Shown here piece after piece: positions 1-15,000 of a DNA stretch of 64,000 nucleotides (the first letter of the stretch is position 1; each line of letters begins with the position of its first letter). Source of the stretch: Antedon bifida. Lineage: Eukaryota; Echinodermata; Crinoidea; Comatulida; Antedonidae. The stretch lies in the NCBI GenBank assembly GCA_963402885.1, contig OY727099.1, forward strand, positions 312,501 to 376,500, written 5' to 3'. A program made the position numbers and the translations under genes. A model generated the notes under the pieces. That model made no database searches, had not been told where the DNA came from, and was given only the letters and a program-made list of their open reading frames with translations.

Positions 1-3000
1 GTTTTCCCTTAATTGTTGCTGGTAGATCTCTTACAATTTTTTTGTCACTTTGGTTCTTTGATAACCAGTCTTCACATTTAAATACAGTGAGTTCACCAGT
101 CACTGTGTTTCTCATGGTCACCTAAAATATGAAGTTTGTACATTTATAGGAGCCTGTTATCATGGCACATGGAATCATGGATAAATTTCCAAGGCCGTAG
201 AAAGAAGTTAAAACAAAAGAAGCAAAGGTGCTTTAAATATAATAATTTTAATCAATTTGTATATTTTCCGACATGTGCCGATCACACTCTTGATCTTGTC
301 TTGTGCAATACTATATGCCATGAAGTTTCATTCGGTGAAGATATTTTCACTTCTGATCACTGTGCAATAAATTTTAAATATCCTATAGAGTTTAACAAAC
401 ACCTTATCAATAATGACGATCGATTGTTATATAATTTTAAGAAACTTAACAAATTAGATTTTATACAAACACTTTCTCATATTCCTTGGAATTTACTTGA
501 TCTTGCCGTTGACATTGATGAGGCAGTTAATTTATTTTATGATTTTATTTTTGCTACTATCAAAGATCTCGTCCCTGTTTTCAGACCTAAGAGAAAACTC
601 CCACCATGGTTTGATAATGAGCTCTACACTGCTTTGAAATCTAAAGAATCATATTTTAGAGAAAAAAAACGTAATCCAAATAGGTTAAATATTGAAAATT
701 TTCGATTTGCTAGGTCAAATTTTAAACGACTTTGTAGATTTAAGTATCGAACCTATGTTAATTCATTATGTTGTAATTTAAGTTGTAATCCGAAACGTTT
801 TTGGTCTTGGATAAAATCCTCAAGAAAAAATAATAACAACATTCCTTCGGAACTACATTTTAATAATCAGTCAGCTTACACTGTAAAAGACAAAGCAAAC
901 TTACTTAATCAATTTTTTTATTCTGTTTTTAGTCCTGTTAACAACGATTTGGATGTTCCTAATCTTCCTGAATATCCCATCGATTGCTTATTTAAACTTG
1001 AGTTTAATCAGGAGGTTATAGAAAAGCACATTAATGAAATTGATTCTCATAAGGCTTCAGGTAATGATGGTCTAAGTAATATTGTTTTGTCTTTAGCTGC
1101 CAAACCTCTTTCTTTCCCTTGTAAAATTTTATTTGAAAGATGCATTTCTGAGAAACGTTTTCCGATAAAATGGAAGCAAGCTAACGTGTGCCCTATCTTT
1201 AAAGCTGGTTCTAAATCTGATGTACATAATTATAGACCGGTTTCATTGTTGCCAACTATTTCTAAAGTTTTTGAAAAAATTGTTCACGACCAAATTTTTA
1301 AACATATATCACCAGTTATTAGTGACCATCAACACGGATTTTACCCAGGAAGGTCTTGTGAAACAAATTTGTCTGTTCTGTTGTCACATGCGTATGACGC
1401 AATAAATGCAAAAGGGCAATGCGAAGTTGTATATACAGACATGGCTAAAGCCTTTGACAGGGTCTCCCATAAGTTGCTCTTGTTTAAACTTCAACAATTT
1501 GGTCTAAATCACGATTTAATTTTATTTTTTACAAGTTATTTATCGGACAGGTTTCAGAGAGTCACTTTTGATGGTAACGCGTCTGAATGGCTTCCAGTTT
1601 TATCTGGCGTGCCTCAGGGGTCTATTTTGGGGCCTCTTTTTTTCATTATGTTTATTAACGATTTTTCCTTTGTTCCTCGTCATTCTAATGTTCTTATGTT
1701 TGCTGACGATATCAAATTATTTAAGTCTATACAAACTTTAAATGATATGTTGTTGTTACAAGAAGACGTTGACAGACTCATTCACTGGTGCGACACTTGG
1801 AATATGTCAGTCAATGCCTCTAAATGCAAATCAATGTCTTTTACTCTTAAGAAAAAACCCATCTATTTTGACTTTTATATTAAGAATATTATACTTGAAA
1901 GAGTCTCTGTTCACAAAGACCTTGGTATTTTTTTAGATAGTTCCTTAACCTTCTGTAAACATATTGATTTTATAGTCTCTAAATGCAATAGGCTTTTGGG
2001 TTTTCTTTGGAGACATTGCAGACATATCAACGATAAAAAGGCATTAGTTATTTTATACAAATCTTTAGTTAGGTCGAATCTTGAATTCTGCAGTGTTATT
2101 TTTAACTCTATTTCTCTTGCCCAGTCTTCTAGATTACAAAGTGTACAGAACAAGTTTTGTCGATTTTATGTGCGTAAATTTGGTTCTATTAGTAAAGACG
2201 TTCTTATTAATTTAGCGGATAGGCGTAAATTATTTGATTTAATTTTTCTTTTTAAGGCTGTGAACTCAATTTTTCATGGTAATTTTGAAGTGTACTTTCC
2301 TATTTCTGTTCCACAATATCAATTGCGTTATCCTGCTTTATTTTCTATATCAAGAGGGAGGGTAAATATTACTAAAAATGGTTTTGTTAATCGTTTGCCT
2401 AAGTTATACCACTCACTATGTAAAATTGATGGATCTGTTGATATTTTTTTTGATTCCCTTGCTTGTTTCCGTCACAAGGTTTTGTCTAATGTCAGTAATA
2501 TTTAAATGTTGTCTTGTTATCTGTTGATTTTTGCTTGTATATTATATGTTATATTTTACGATCAGCCCTGTTAATGGTGACGTTTGGTCACTGTAGGGTG
2601 ATGATGAAATAAAATAAAATAAAAAAAAATAAAAAAAAAATATAAGTATTAATATAAAATATGACTATCTCTGCTGGGGAATTGAGGTGGGTAGTGAAAA
2701 TTGGTACATGGATACATTTCATGTATCCTAGTTTTTGGGATAATCAACAATAGTAATGGACAACCTTCTGGGCTTATTTATGAGATTCTTGCACTATTTA
2801 GTTGTTTCTAGCATCAGAAATAAGTGTTTGTCATTGTAAATAAGATTCTGGCATCAAAAGTAATGGATTCAAAAGTTTCTTGATTTATTGATAATATGGA
2901 CAACTTGGGACCATGAATATATTATGGAGTTATAACCTAGTTTGTAGATTGCTATAGCTCACCTTCTCAAGGTACCAATCAGCTCTGCTTCCCTTACCAT

Positions 3001-6000
3001 TGTGACCAATACGAAGCTTTTTAAGAGATGCAATATCATCAAGTTCCATCTGATAAACAAAATATAATATAAAAGTTATTCACTGTATTATAATTATTGA
3101 CAATTCTGTACATTGCCAACGTATGTTATAAAAAGCTTTGCTGTTTTTGTCATTGACTCTGGAACTGATAGATCATTTGACTCTGAGATTGATAGATCAT
3201 TTGACTCTAGGATTGATAGATCATTTAAATTTAACTTCTAAAAAATGATTTTGTTAGATTAACTCCTCTAATGTGCGTCAGCTTTCAGTGTACAACCTAT
3301 AGTATGCTTATAGAACAGCCATATTGCTTTTTGAACTGCAGCACTTTGATTTGGTGCTCGACTGGTCTATTGATAGTTTCTGTATTAAATACCTTTATCA
3401 TATCCTCACTGCCTCTTTCAAATCTATCACCACATTTATCAATAGGTATTTCAGGAGTATTCCCATTGCTACCAAACACTGTCATCGTAATAGGCGCATC
3501 AGTTCCAGCTGCTTGAACATCTCCAGTGTAAATAGTAACTTCATAAGGAATTTCTAATTTAATAAAACAACAGTAAATTAATTACAGAAGTAGCTTTCAA
3601 ATTAGGAAATAATCATAATTAAGGTAAATCAAAGGTAGAAATAGTAATGAACTGCTAGTTTCAGTAACCCATACTGCATGTGCTCATCTCTACCGTGCTA
3701 CTCTCGACAAATTTTGCACAACTTATGTTATGTTGTGTTACTTTGAGTTGCTGTCAGTTGAGATCAGTTGCGTTGCGTTCATGTCAACCAGTTGACCTAA
3801 CATAGCTTTAATAGTGAATATTCACGGTCTTCTTTGAATTTTGTCGTTTTTAATTTTTGCCAGAAACCATACAAGTAGAAACAAAATGTAAATCATCTGT
3901 CTGCTTACTTGGTTTATACTGTAACTTCTGGCCTTGTTCCAAGAACAGAGTTCTGACAATTTTGCCATCATCTTTGTCTTTTGAAAACCAGCATTTGCAA
4001 GGAAAAATATAATGTTTTCCAACAGTTGGCATATCAACTTCTATCTCTTCTATAAACCAACCTTCTTGTGGAGTTACACCATCATGTCCAATCTGAAAAT
4101 AATAACAGGTTTTTAAGTTTAAACATTAAAATAAAAAAACAGTGATCTTCATTATGCTGACTCTGACATGCTAGTCCGATATCCTTAATATTTTACACCA
4201 TATCGCTCTCTTAAATAATCGAAACTCACCAGCCCCCATGAACCATACAGTATATAACTTTTACAGTGTCAGGAAAATTGCAAAGTAAATGTTAGTCATT
4301 AGGACAGGTTGTATCACAGATGTAAAATCAGAGCATTGTAGGTAATGCAAAATTTAACAATGATAAAAAAAATGAATTCCTTGAATATCAATAATATTGA
4401 AAGATTTTTTTTTTATTGAGCTAATACATTGTGTCATTCTCATATATACTCCATCTTTATCTCGACATGATAATGTCTGGATTGGTTCTTTTTATCTAGA
4501 TCAGCTGTGTGTATAAAATTATACTGTACCTCAATCTTTTGGATTTCTGTAACGTCTGGTGCTTCAAGTGAGAACGTTTCTGTTGAAGCTGGTTCCATTT
4601 TGGTTTTATTAACCAGGTGCAGTGGTATTTTGCCTGTGACATTCTTTTTTTTCGGACCAATGAAGTTTATGAAGGCATTTGCTGTGGTACCCATGTCTTC
4701 TTCTTTACCCGTGGTAATCTTCACTGTATATGGTATAGCTTTAAAAACAAATATGATTAGTTTAGTTATTATTTAATGTAGTTTTAGTACAGTTATTACT
4801 AAAGTTCACTCATTTAAAATAGATGAGCTTATACTCTGTTCATAACTATGTACAGTAAATATAAGGTCTAGGCCTACATAAAATAAGGCCTCCATGTACA
4901 GAAACCAAGGCCTAATTTTGAGGAATAGAACAGGAAAAACATAATTTACAATAAGCAGAATAATATGAATGTGTACTTTAATTTTAAAGTGATCACTTAC
5001 TTGGTCCATCGTAAACTGGTTCCTCCATTCCTGATTTTGAGCGTGGGCTCTCTTTAATAGATTTTAACGAACGCATTGAAGCACTTCGGTGCAATGTACT
5101 AAGAGTAGCTGTGCTTGATGTGTCGCCTTCATATCCCTAAAAAATTTGCAATAAAAGTGTTTTCAATCTTTTTCAATACTTTGTTTCTTCAGTGTAAATT
5201 GGTGTGATGGTGTACAGTGTGCCTTGGTTAATAGTTACTCAATGGATGTTATTAATTCAGTATATTAATGTCAGTATATCTACTTGAATTTCAACTAAAC
5301 ACCTAAACATTCAGAGCTCAAATTTTGGAATTTACAAGCAGCACATTCTACCGAAGGGACAATTTCAAGGTTAGCATGCAGTTGTACCTTCAACAGTTGA
5401 TATACAAGAAAATAATGCATGGCAGGTGATACAAAATAAAATGGATAGATAGACTCAGATTTGTTCTAATTGAATATAAAATACTTGCACATGGAATTTA
5501 TTATACTACAGTATGCTAACTTTATCAAAAGGAATTTACAATGTCTGTTACCTTAATGTAGAGTGATCTTTCTAGTTTTCCATCATCTTTGTTTTTGCCA
5601 ATCCATCGTTCACAGCGAAACAATGCGGTCTCTCCATCTGTATCAACTACCTCCACCTTGTCTAAAAACCATGCAGCGTTGAAACCAGAATTGTCATGAC
5701 GGATTTTAATCTTAAAAATCTTTCCCAGATCAACAGCTTCCACAGAAAATTTATCACACTACAATTAAAATAAAGAAATTACATTACTACTATTATTACT
5801 ACTTTAAACCATTGTTCCTACTTGGATGCAAAGAAATGACATGGTGTACAGTAACGCAAGTAAGTTGGCCAATCACAAGCAACAGTTTTGATGGTCCACT
5901 GCATCGTGCTTCTGTCCTTGCTTTGCCTCCTAGTAGGAACCAAGCTTAAATCTAAACTATAATTCCACAGAATTAATGATTGGATGATAATTCTAAAATT

Positions 6001-9000
6001 AATCCAATTTAAATATAACATCACACATTTTTTTTTAAAGACTATTTTGCAGGACATGAATTTCACTTGTTACAACAACAACTATTTATGTTTAAAACAC
6101 ATTATAAATATATATATAAATTGTTTTACTTACATGAGCCCTTTCAAATTTGTCTGAATATGACTCAGATTTTAGCAGTTTTCTTTCACCCGTATCACCA
6201 TTTTCACCAAAAATATTTATAAAGACATTTGCATCAGTTCCTGCTCGAAACACATCGCCTGTATACACTAGTACTTTGTATTTCCTCACTGAAACAGGAC
6301 AGTAATTAAAATCTTTCTAGATTTGAAATGTTTAATAAATGTGGCTAATGTATATATCAAAAGAATGCAATTCACAAACAAATCGACAAACAATACCAGA
6401 GCATCTACAATAACCTTGCAATACACTTCTCAGTATTCATAAATTTATATAAAGTCTAGTTCTATATTACAGTAGGAGGGAGGTCAAAATGTTTTGGTTT
6501 ATAATTAACTAATTAATGGGCAAATAAAGGTGAGTATTTGCAAGCCATTCAAGAATACTGGTTTCCATTGGAAAAAAGTCCTTTTTAACTTACTTGTTAA
6601 TGTTGACTGTTTGAGTTCTTTTTTCTTCATTGTTCCATCTTTTCCCATTTTTTCCTCTGTTACCTGTGCTGGAACCAATTCCCGGACAATTTCACCATCA
6701 TCCTCCTTGCGTGCAAACCACCTCTTGCAGGGAAACACAAACGTTCTAGAGCCCTGATAAAAACAATTGCCATTTAAGAAATCAACACGTTAAACCATCC
6801 ATTAATGAAATTCTTCTGATCAAGTCATTTAATATATTAAATGATGATATTTTTGAGTAAAAAGTATTTTACAATGTGTCATATCTGCTTATGAATAATT
6901 TGTTATGAAAAAGATGGATGATTTGCGTTGAAGTTGTTAGGCTATGTGAAATCCATGCATTATTTTACTATAGTGAACCCAAGAAAGCATGAAATTGGAG
7001 TTAGTCAAGTCAAGTTAAAATCAATTTATCTGAGAAACACTGCATCTAAAAAGCAGATTGTGGGAGCAGAACATAATCATGTCATGTGCAATTATTAAAC
7101 TCCATTGATGCGAGAGCTTACCTTGAACAAACATAATTCAATATACTAACCTTTCCTTTTTCCAACAACTTTCTGACCTCTACCTTGTCAAGATGCCAAG
7201 CAGCTCCAAACCCTGAACCATCATGTCCAATTCGAATCTTCTCAATGCTTTCACCAACATCTTCAAGCTATCAAAATAAAACAAGGACAACTTTGAGTAA
7301 TAATCCCAATAAGGGTTACTGTATCAATCTTATCTTTGTGTGACTTATCAATTTTTGTATTCATACATAATAATGATAATAGCTATAAAACTGTTGCCTT
7401 GCAGAATGTCATTGGATTGGCAAAGCTTATGGAACAGGCATAGCTGCGGAGCATGTGAAAGACAGTTTAGTTTGTTCAGATGGTGCTTAGCTGATGTGCA
7501 ACAGCTACTTAACCAAAACTTGATACATATGCGATAGGGAAAATGTGATTTTAGTCATCATCTGACATTATGGATAGCAAAAGAAGAAGAAAACATACAT
7601 ACCTCAACCACAAATTTATCAACCTTCTTTCTCTCAAAACATTCTTTGCGTTGTTTTTTGTTTTCGCATAAACTCTTTTGGGTAGTGTTGGTATCCATTC
7701 CAAAGAGAACAACAAACACATCAGAATCTGTTCCAGCTCCATTAACATCACTAGTATATACAGTGATCTCATACGGAACATCTGAATGAAAAGAAATAAA
7801 CATATTTTTCTGAAACTGAATTGTCTATGCTGTCAGTGTACACTTTGTATTTTCAAAATCAATGTATCAAAATGTCACTGATTTACGAAAAATTTTGATC
7901 TAACTTTTAGATTAGTATTTCAAAATACTACTGGTGTTCCTGTATTTGTCTTTTGAGTACTATGATACATACGTTTTTCATATTCTTCTGTTCTTGTGGT
8001 TATTGGGAATAATTCCCTCTCGATTTGGCCATCATCTTCTCCTTTATCTAGCCAACGGCCACATGGAAATTCCCACTTCTTGCCAAGTGAGGGTGCATCT
8101 ATGACAACCTTGTCCAACATCCAACCAGCAAATCCTCCTTTATTATCATGCCCAATTCTGGAAGTGAATATTTGTGTTTATAAATCAATTGTAGTTTGGC
8201 ATTTATATTTTGAAAAATTGTAGGATCATTGGTAACTATTTCCCATCTACAGGAGATACTGTAGATACAAGGAAGGGTACATGCTTTCACCTTTAACCTT
8301 TTTAACATTTTTCAAAGTAAAATGGCATAGAAAACATTTTCCCAGAACCTCAAACTTTCAGTCCATTCTACCTAAAAACATGTAAGATTCATTTAATGTA
8401 TAAATACAAAAAGTGTTCATAGAATGTAAACTACCTAATTTTCTGTATGTCTCCAATATGCACAGCTTCAACAACAAATTCATCCGTAACTCCTCGTTCA
8501 AACTTATTTTTGTTTGTTTTAGATGATTTCAGATTAATCAAACCTGCGAAACAAAACAAAATAGTGTATATATTTTGCAAGAGTAATTACACTACAATGC
8601 ATTGTCTTTTCATTGAGAAGTGTAGTTTGCCTAGACACATAGTGGTTAACCGAACAAACTAGTTTAGTTTGCATATGGTGAAAAACTGTTTCATGTGGAA
8701 CTAACATTAAGATCTTACCTGTATCATCATTTTCACCAAAGATGATCACATAAACATTCGCATCTGTACCAGCTCCTCGCACATCAGAAGTAGTCACAAA
8801 AACATGGTATGTCTCCATAGCAGCTACAATATCAAAAAAAATATATTGTATGACTTAACATGTGTCGAAAAAACTTAGTATTGTACCACTCCCTTATTTT
8901 CCTAGTGATACTATTTTGCATGAATGAGAGTAAAATGTGTACGCTGATTTGAATTGTTAATTGGTAATACTTGTGCAGTGTAAATATCAATAAATTTGGC

Positions 9001-12000
9001 CAACCAACATACTGTTAAAGCTTTTACTTTTTTAAAGAACCAACCTTTAGTTTCAAGAGCAAGTTCATCTCTGATTGAAGTGGTGGATTTACTCTTAGAT
9101 AATCGGTTCATTAAATCTTTTTCAACAGGTACCAACTCTCTAGATATCTGGCCATCATCCTCATTAGTTGATAACCAACGTTGACAAGGAAAGTAATACC
9201 TGTAAATTAAAGTATTTTGAAAAAAGTTGAAATAGCATCTATTTTACAGTTCTAAGGTAAGTAAGTCATCGCTCATTATATCTCTCCCTCTTAAAATGTT
9301 TCCGTCATTTAGACATTATGCTTTCCACGGTTTGTTTTCATATTTTTCTGTTTTGGGCAGGATGGTTTGTTACTTTTAATTCTTTTTTTATTTGGTTTAT
9401 CCAGATATCTTTTGGTCTTCCTGGTGGTCTTCTATCTTTTTAGTTCCAATACTTTTCATCAATTCCTTCAATTTTAATTTGACCCAATATGTTTTCCCAT
9501 TGAATTGTAGGGGTGTTATTCTGCAAAATGAAAAATAAATGAATATATACTTACCTAGCATTATGCCTCTTATCTTCTACCTCAACTCGATCAAGAAACC
9601 ATGATGCCCCTGTACCTGAGTTGTCGTGTCGTATTTTAAGCTTTGATAAGCTACCTAAATCAGCTGCTTCTAGTTTAAATACATCTTCCTGTAAAATATA
9701 TAGTATAATAAGTTAAAAACAAACATAAGTACAAAAAGTTTTTGGTGGATGAAAACAACGACTTAAAACTTAGGGTAGGTGAAAAGCTTGGTTCCCACCA
9801 GAGATGCACAAGTGCAATGTAAGTAATTTGATCAATCACAAGCGGTAGATTAAAATAACTTTAGCTTGTCATTGGTCACTACAGCTATCACTTGCATTCT
9901 ACTTTCTTGCGTTACATCTCTAATGCTTTACATTAGATGAATTTAGACCTCAACCAATTTTAAAATAAAAATTCTAAAAATTTGTACAGTTTGTCCTTTT
10001 TTATTGTACCTGATTTCTCTCAAATTTATTTCGATGAGTTTCAGAGTCTTTCATTCTTCTTTCTCCTGTGTCTCCTTTCTCCCCAAAAATGTTTATGAAT
10101 ACATTTGCATCAGTTCCTCCTCGAAATTTATCTCCAGTAAATACACGAACTACATACTCAGACACTAAGTAAAAAAAGAAATGTGTAAATTACCATGGAG
10201 CATGGTTAGCACACAAAAAATATAGATAAAGAGTATATGATGGACATACAATCTGCAGAATTTGAGAGTCCATGCTCTCAGGAAGAGTTATGATATAAAA
10301 AGTTCATTGAACACCCCTCTATGATAATAAACTAATCTACCAATATAATCATACTCATACTTACTGACAAGAGAATTTCTTCGTAGTACTTTTCCATTTT
10401 CATCAGTAGGAACAAGTTCTCTTACAATTTGCCCGTCGTCCTCACCACGAGCTAACCAACGATTACACACAAATATATACTTAGTTGTCTCTTCCTCTTT
10501 TTCATCCTCACTTTCATCTAACTTTCCCTTAGACTTCCTTCTTTTTAAGGTTCCTTTTGTTTCTTCCTCATCACTCTCACTCTTTAGGCTGGATTTTGAC
10601 TTCCTTCTTTTTAACTTTCGATTATCATTTTCTTCATCTTCACTGTCGTTGAGTTTTGATTTAGATTTGCGTCTTTTTAATTTACTTTTGTTGTCATCAT
10701 CATCACTATCAATTTTGGATTTAGATTTACTTCTTTTTAATTTCTTCTTTGGCGGAAACCTTTCAACAATAACCTGGCAAATCAAGTGGAAGTAAAATTT
10801 TAGTTACTACTATACACACATCTCCTAAAACTGGAAAACATTGGCTGGCATGAAATGTCCGATTTTCTTGTTTAATTTTCAGAAAAATAATTTAGGACAT
10901 TAATTTAGGTTTAATGAATGATGTCAGAAATATATATCTCTGCCTCATCAGATGTGTATTATGGGTATACTGGTAAGGAATCTTCCACTCAATAAAAAAA
11001 CTAACTATAATAATTATGACTGCAACAAATTGCTTGTTACTTTACCCTGTTGAGAAACCAGCCAGAGAACATTCCAACCCCATCATGACCAATCCTGATC
11101 TTGGTAAGGGGACCAACATCCTCAGCTTCAATCTGTAGGGGTTAAAACAACAAAAATGGTGTTTGAACTGACCTTGTCTTTAATTTAACACATGTTAACT
11201 ACTCTACATTATTTTATACTAAATATAACAAACTTAATTTTTAGTCGCGTGGACGCGACTCTATAGTTCACTATGTCGGTCGGTCGGTCGGTCGGTCTGG
11301 TATCACTATGCTTAGCACGCGACTTATGGCTGTTGGCCTTGTTAAATACATAACTACTGTAACTACTTTTTATAACATATATTAAGCATAATTTATTCAT
11401 TATTTTTATCATCTGTTTAAAATTAGAAAAGAAAATGAAATATTTCATAGCCAATAGAAAGTAAAAATGTTCATTCAGTAAATTCAGTAAAACCTACTTT
11501 AAATTTATCTGTGTTTCCTTTTTCAAAGTTATCTGTGCGGTTTCTTAGTTTATATTCTTCAGTTTTTGCACCATCTTTACCATATAGACGGACAAACACA
11601 TTGGAGTCTGTTCCTGCTCCACTAACTTCTCCTGTTAACACAGTTATTTCATATGGAATTCCTAGATAGTAACAAGAACATCTTTTTATCTGATGCAGAT
11701 AGAATATGGTTAACATTGGTATACACACAATGTTAACAGTATGTGAGATAAAATAAATTTATCTAGTGGCTTCAATAGCTTAAGCTTAATATTAAGATTA
11801 TACTTACTAGGTTTAGACTTTTTAAAATCGGTTGGAGTGACCTCTATTTCAAGTTCACCATCCTCCTCATCTTCAGCTAACCAGCGATGACATGCAAATG
11901 AGTAGGCCTCACCACGAGATGGGATATCAACTTCAACACTGTCCAGGTACCACCCTGCACCAGGACCTGACCCATCATGTCCAATTTTCATATATTCGAT

Positions 12001-15000
12001 CTGATTTTTAAAAAAACATTGTTAATTTTTAGCCATTTTCTATTATTGCTATAACAGAATTAGTAATGTGTTTTTTAAAATAAGTATGTAATTTAACTAT
12101 TCTGCTAAACAATCATTGAAAATCTTTCATAATAAAATATTTTGAAATCTACATATGAAACTGTTAAAAATCAGAGATTACCTGTACACCTTAAATTGCT
12201 GGTAAACAGAATGGAGTTATATGTGGGTTTTGTCAAAATGTAACATACAGTACAACTTTCAAATTTTAAAACCCACAAACCCACAAAATGTTATTGACAT
12301 TTCAAATAAATAACTTTTAATTGTTTAAAACTCTATAAAGCACAACACTGCAAATCACATAATTCATTTTGAAAAAGCTAGTCTTTAATTCATCTAGTTT
12401 TATAATAACTAGGTACCTTGCCAATGTCAACAGCTTCTAAAGTAAACTTGTCAGTTCTGCCTCGTTCAAATTTGTTTTTAGTGTTTTCTGCCTGCTTCAG
12501 AGGTAGTAATCCGGTATCACCATCTTTACCAAACAACTTAATGTGGACATTGGCATCAGTGCCAGCACCTCGCTCGTCACCTGTTTTCACTGATACATGG
12601 TATGATGTTGCTACAAAGACAAAACAGAAACATTTTTAAATGAACTTCTGCTTGATATGCAGATTGCCTAACCATTAGACCAATGGGGCTCTTACTGTAT
12701 TGTTAAAATTTGATTGGATAGCACCCTCAGCATGGTATGTCGGAACACTAGTAATCAATTATTATGCATGCGTAACAGAGATAAAAAAAATAATTAAAAT
12801 ATTTGAAAAAGGCATATTCATTTAAATATTTCAAAAGTTACAAGATCATTATTTTTCTTACTTGATAATAATTGGGGTTTTCCTTCTGGAACAAGTTCTC
12901 TAACAATTTGTCCATCATCTTCATCACGATCAAGCCACCTATGACAAGTAAACCACACAGATCAGAAATACTGTATTAATACCTACTCCATATTTAATAG
13001 AATTGACTGATTGAAATAATCCTCATTTAGTTATTATTGCATGCCTGATGAATTATGATGATCCAATAAACGAAATAGTGAATCATGTCTTTCCTCTCAT
13101 TATTTAAAGTAAGTATCATACTATATAATTACTGGAGAAAATTCTTGACAATTGAAAGTGATGAAGATTGCCTTCTATCTGCTTTTATGTACACCTATCT
13201 ATTCCATTTTGTCAGACATCAATTCCTTTTTACTATTAAAACAAAATTATTCTAAAATACTGTACCTTCCACATGGGAAAACAACTTCTGATTGTGATCT
13301 ACCCTCCTCTCTGACAATGACTTTGTCCAGGAACCAACCAGCTCCTGCGCCAGCGCCATCATGACCAATACGTACACGAGACAATTGCTGAAGACTTACA
13401 GCTTCTAGTACAAACTCATCAATCTGAATACAAAATAAAAAATTAATCAATCTTGAGATTGTTTTTTATTACGAGATAACTTTTCTATCTTCTTTCTGTT
13501 CTCACTCTATAGAAATAACATACATCCATACTTTCAAGACAGTGTTACTAGACATAAACAAACCAATTAAACCAATTACAAATTATATAAATGTTCTACA
13601 GTATATCAAATATATTCAACTTACAGCCTTCCTTTCAAACTTGTTTCTGTTTGTTTTAGATTTCTTCATTGGCCTTTCACCAGTGTCTCCAAGCTCTCCA
13701 AAGATGTTGCAAGAGACATTTGCATCGGTCCCAGCACCAAACTTATCTCCTGTCACTATTTGAACATTGTACTTCAACACTGAAATAATTTCAAAATATT
13801 AATTAATTACCAAATAAGCATTGCTTGATCAAATCTCTCCTCAACCAAAACAAAATAAGAAAAAGGCGAAGTCTTCTAAGATAAGGACATAAAACTTGAG
13901 GTTCAAGTTTTGCACCTTAAGAACCCAGTGCATCTTTCGGAAGAGTAAGATGTTACCCATGTGTACTGATCCATCTCTGTTGTGGACTGATAAATGAGCA
14001 CCATTTGGTGGCAGATCAAAACGAAGGGACCCTTAGGGGAGTTGTTGTATGTGACATCATCTTATAGTTGCATATGATTTAGAGCCACCCAGGTCCTTAC
14101 ATTTCAGAGGTTTCTTGATACCATCACCTTCTGCCGGTATCTCTCGGATGATCTCTCCATCATCTTCACTGGTTGCTAGCCACCTCTGGCAGTTAAACGT
14201 GTATTTCTTTCTTGTGGCAACCTGTTCAACAACCACCTGTGAACAAATAGGGCTTTTATAAATAATTGGTTTCTTTAATGAAACTAAAATAATACACTAA
14301 AATATAATAGAAAACATCTGCTGTTGTTTGTACACAATGTAATGTTCAGTTAGATGATAGATATGCAGATCACCTTGTAAACTCGTTACAAAATTACACA
14401 AAATGTCTGTTTACACTGTTGTTACCTTATCCAGATGCCAGCCAGGGCCTAAGCCAGAATTATCATGCCATATTCTCATCTTGTACAGCTTTCCTACATC
14501 TGCTGCCTCAATTTTAAAGTTATCTTCATCCCCTTTTTCAAATACATCACTTTTTGTCTTGAGTTCAATATCATCTGTTTTGCCCTGACCTCCATACAAG
14601 CACATCGACACGTTAGCATCAGTTCCCGAATTTGCAATGTCACTTGTAAAAACTGTGACATTCCAAGCAAGCTCTAAAAAATAATACAGGAAAGAAATGC
14701 ATAATTAAAGTAAAAATAGAACAACACTTATTCTGAATTTTCAGCCAAAATATCATTTATTTCTCTATGGTACTATACTTTAACTTAGCAGGCAAGTGTG
14801 AAAGAAAGAACCAATGAGCTTACTTTTCTTCTTTGTTTTTCTCATTGATTTATTTTCATAGAGCGTTCTCTCAATAACATTGTCATCTTCATCGTCTGCA
14901 AGCCACTTGTCACATATAAATGTCTGCTCTATTGCACTCGATGGACAGCTGACCACAACCTATATTAAATGTAAAAATGTAAATGTAATTATTATTCTCC

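Larger units (their letters stand above)
1..3553 (-). other. PLAT domain 14, cut by the window edge
   Basis: Exons 3393-3553, 2963-3049 and 1-121. Motifs: [60 protein letters not shown]. The last exon runs off the window at position 1. The intron before it (122-2962) is enlarged by a LINE insertion. Confidence 0.87.
9045..10164 (-). other. PLAT domain 9 of the LOXHD1-like protein
   Basis: Exons 10010-10164, 9555-9688 and 9045-9199. Motifs: [60 protein letters not shown]. The end of the third exon carries a Ser/Lys/Thr-rich linker (SKSKSTTS). Confidence 0.9.

Noticed and set aside
13850..14095. Possible SINE in a LOXHD1-like intron
   Set aside because: Less AT-rich than the flanks, but no A- or B-box, tail or second copy in the window.
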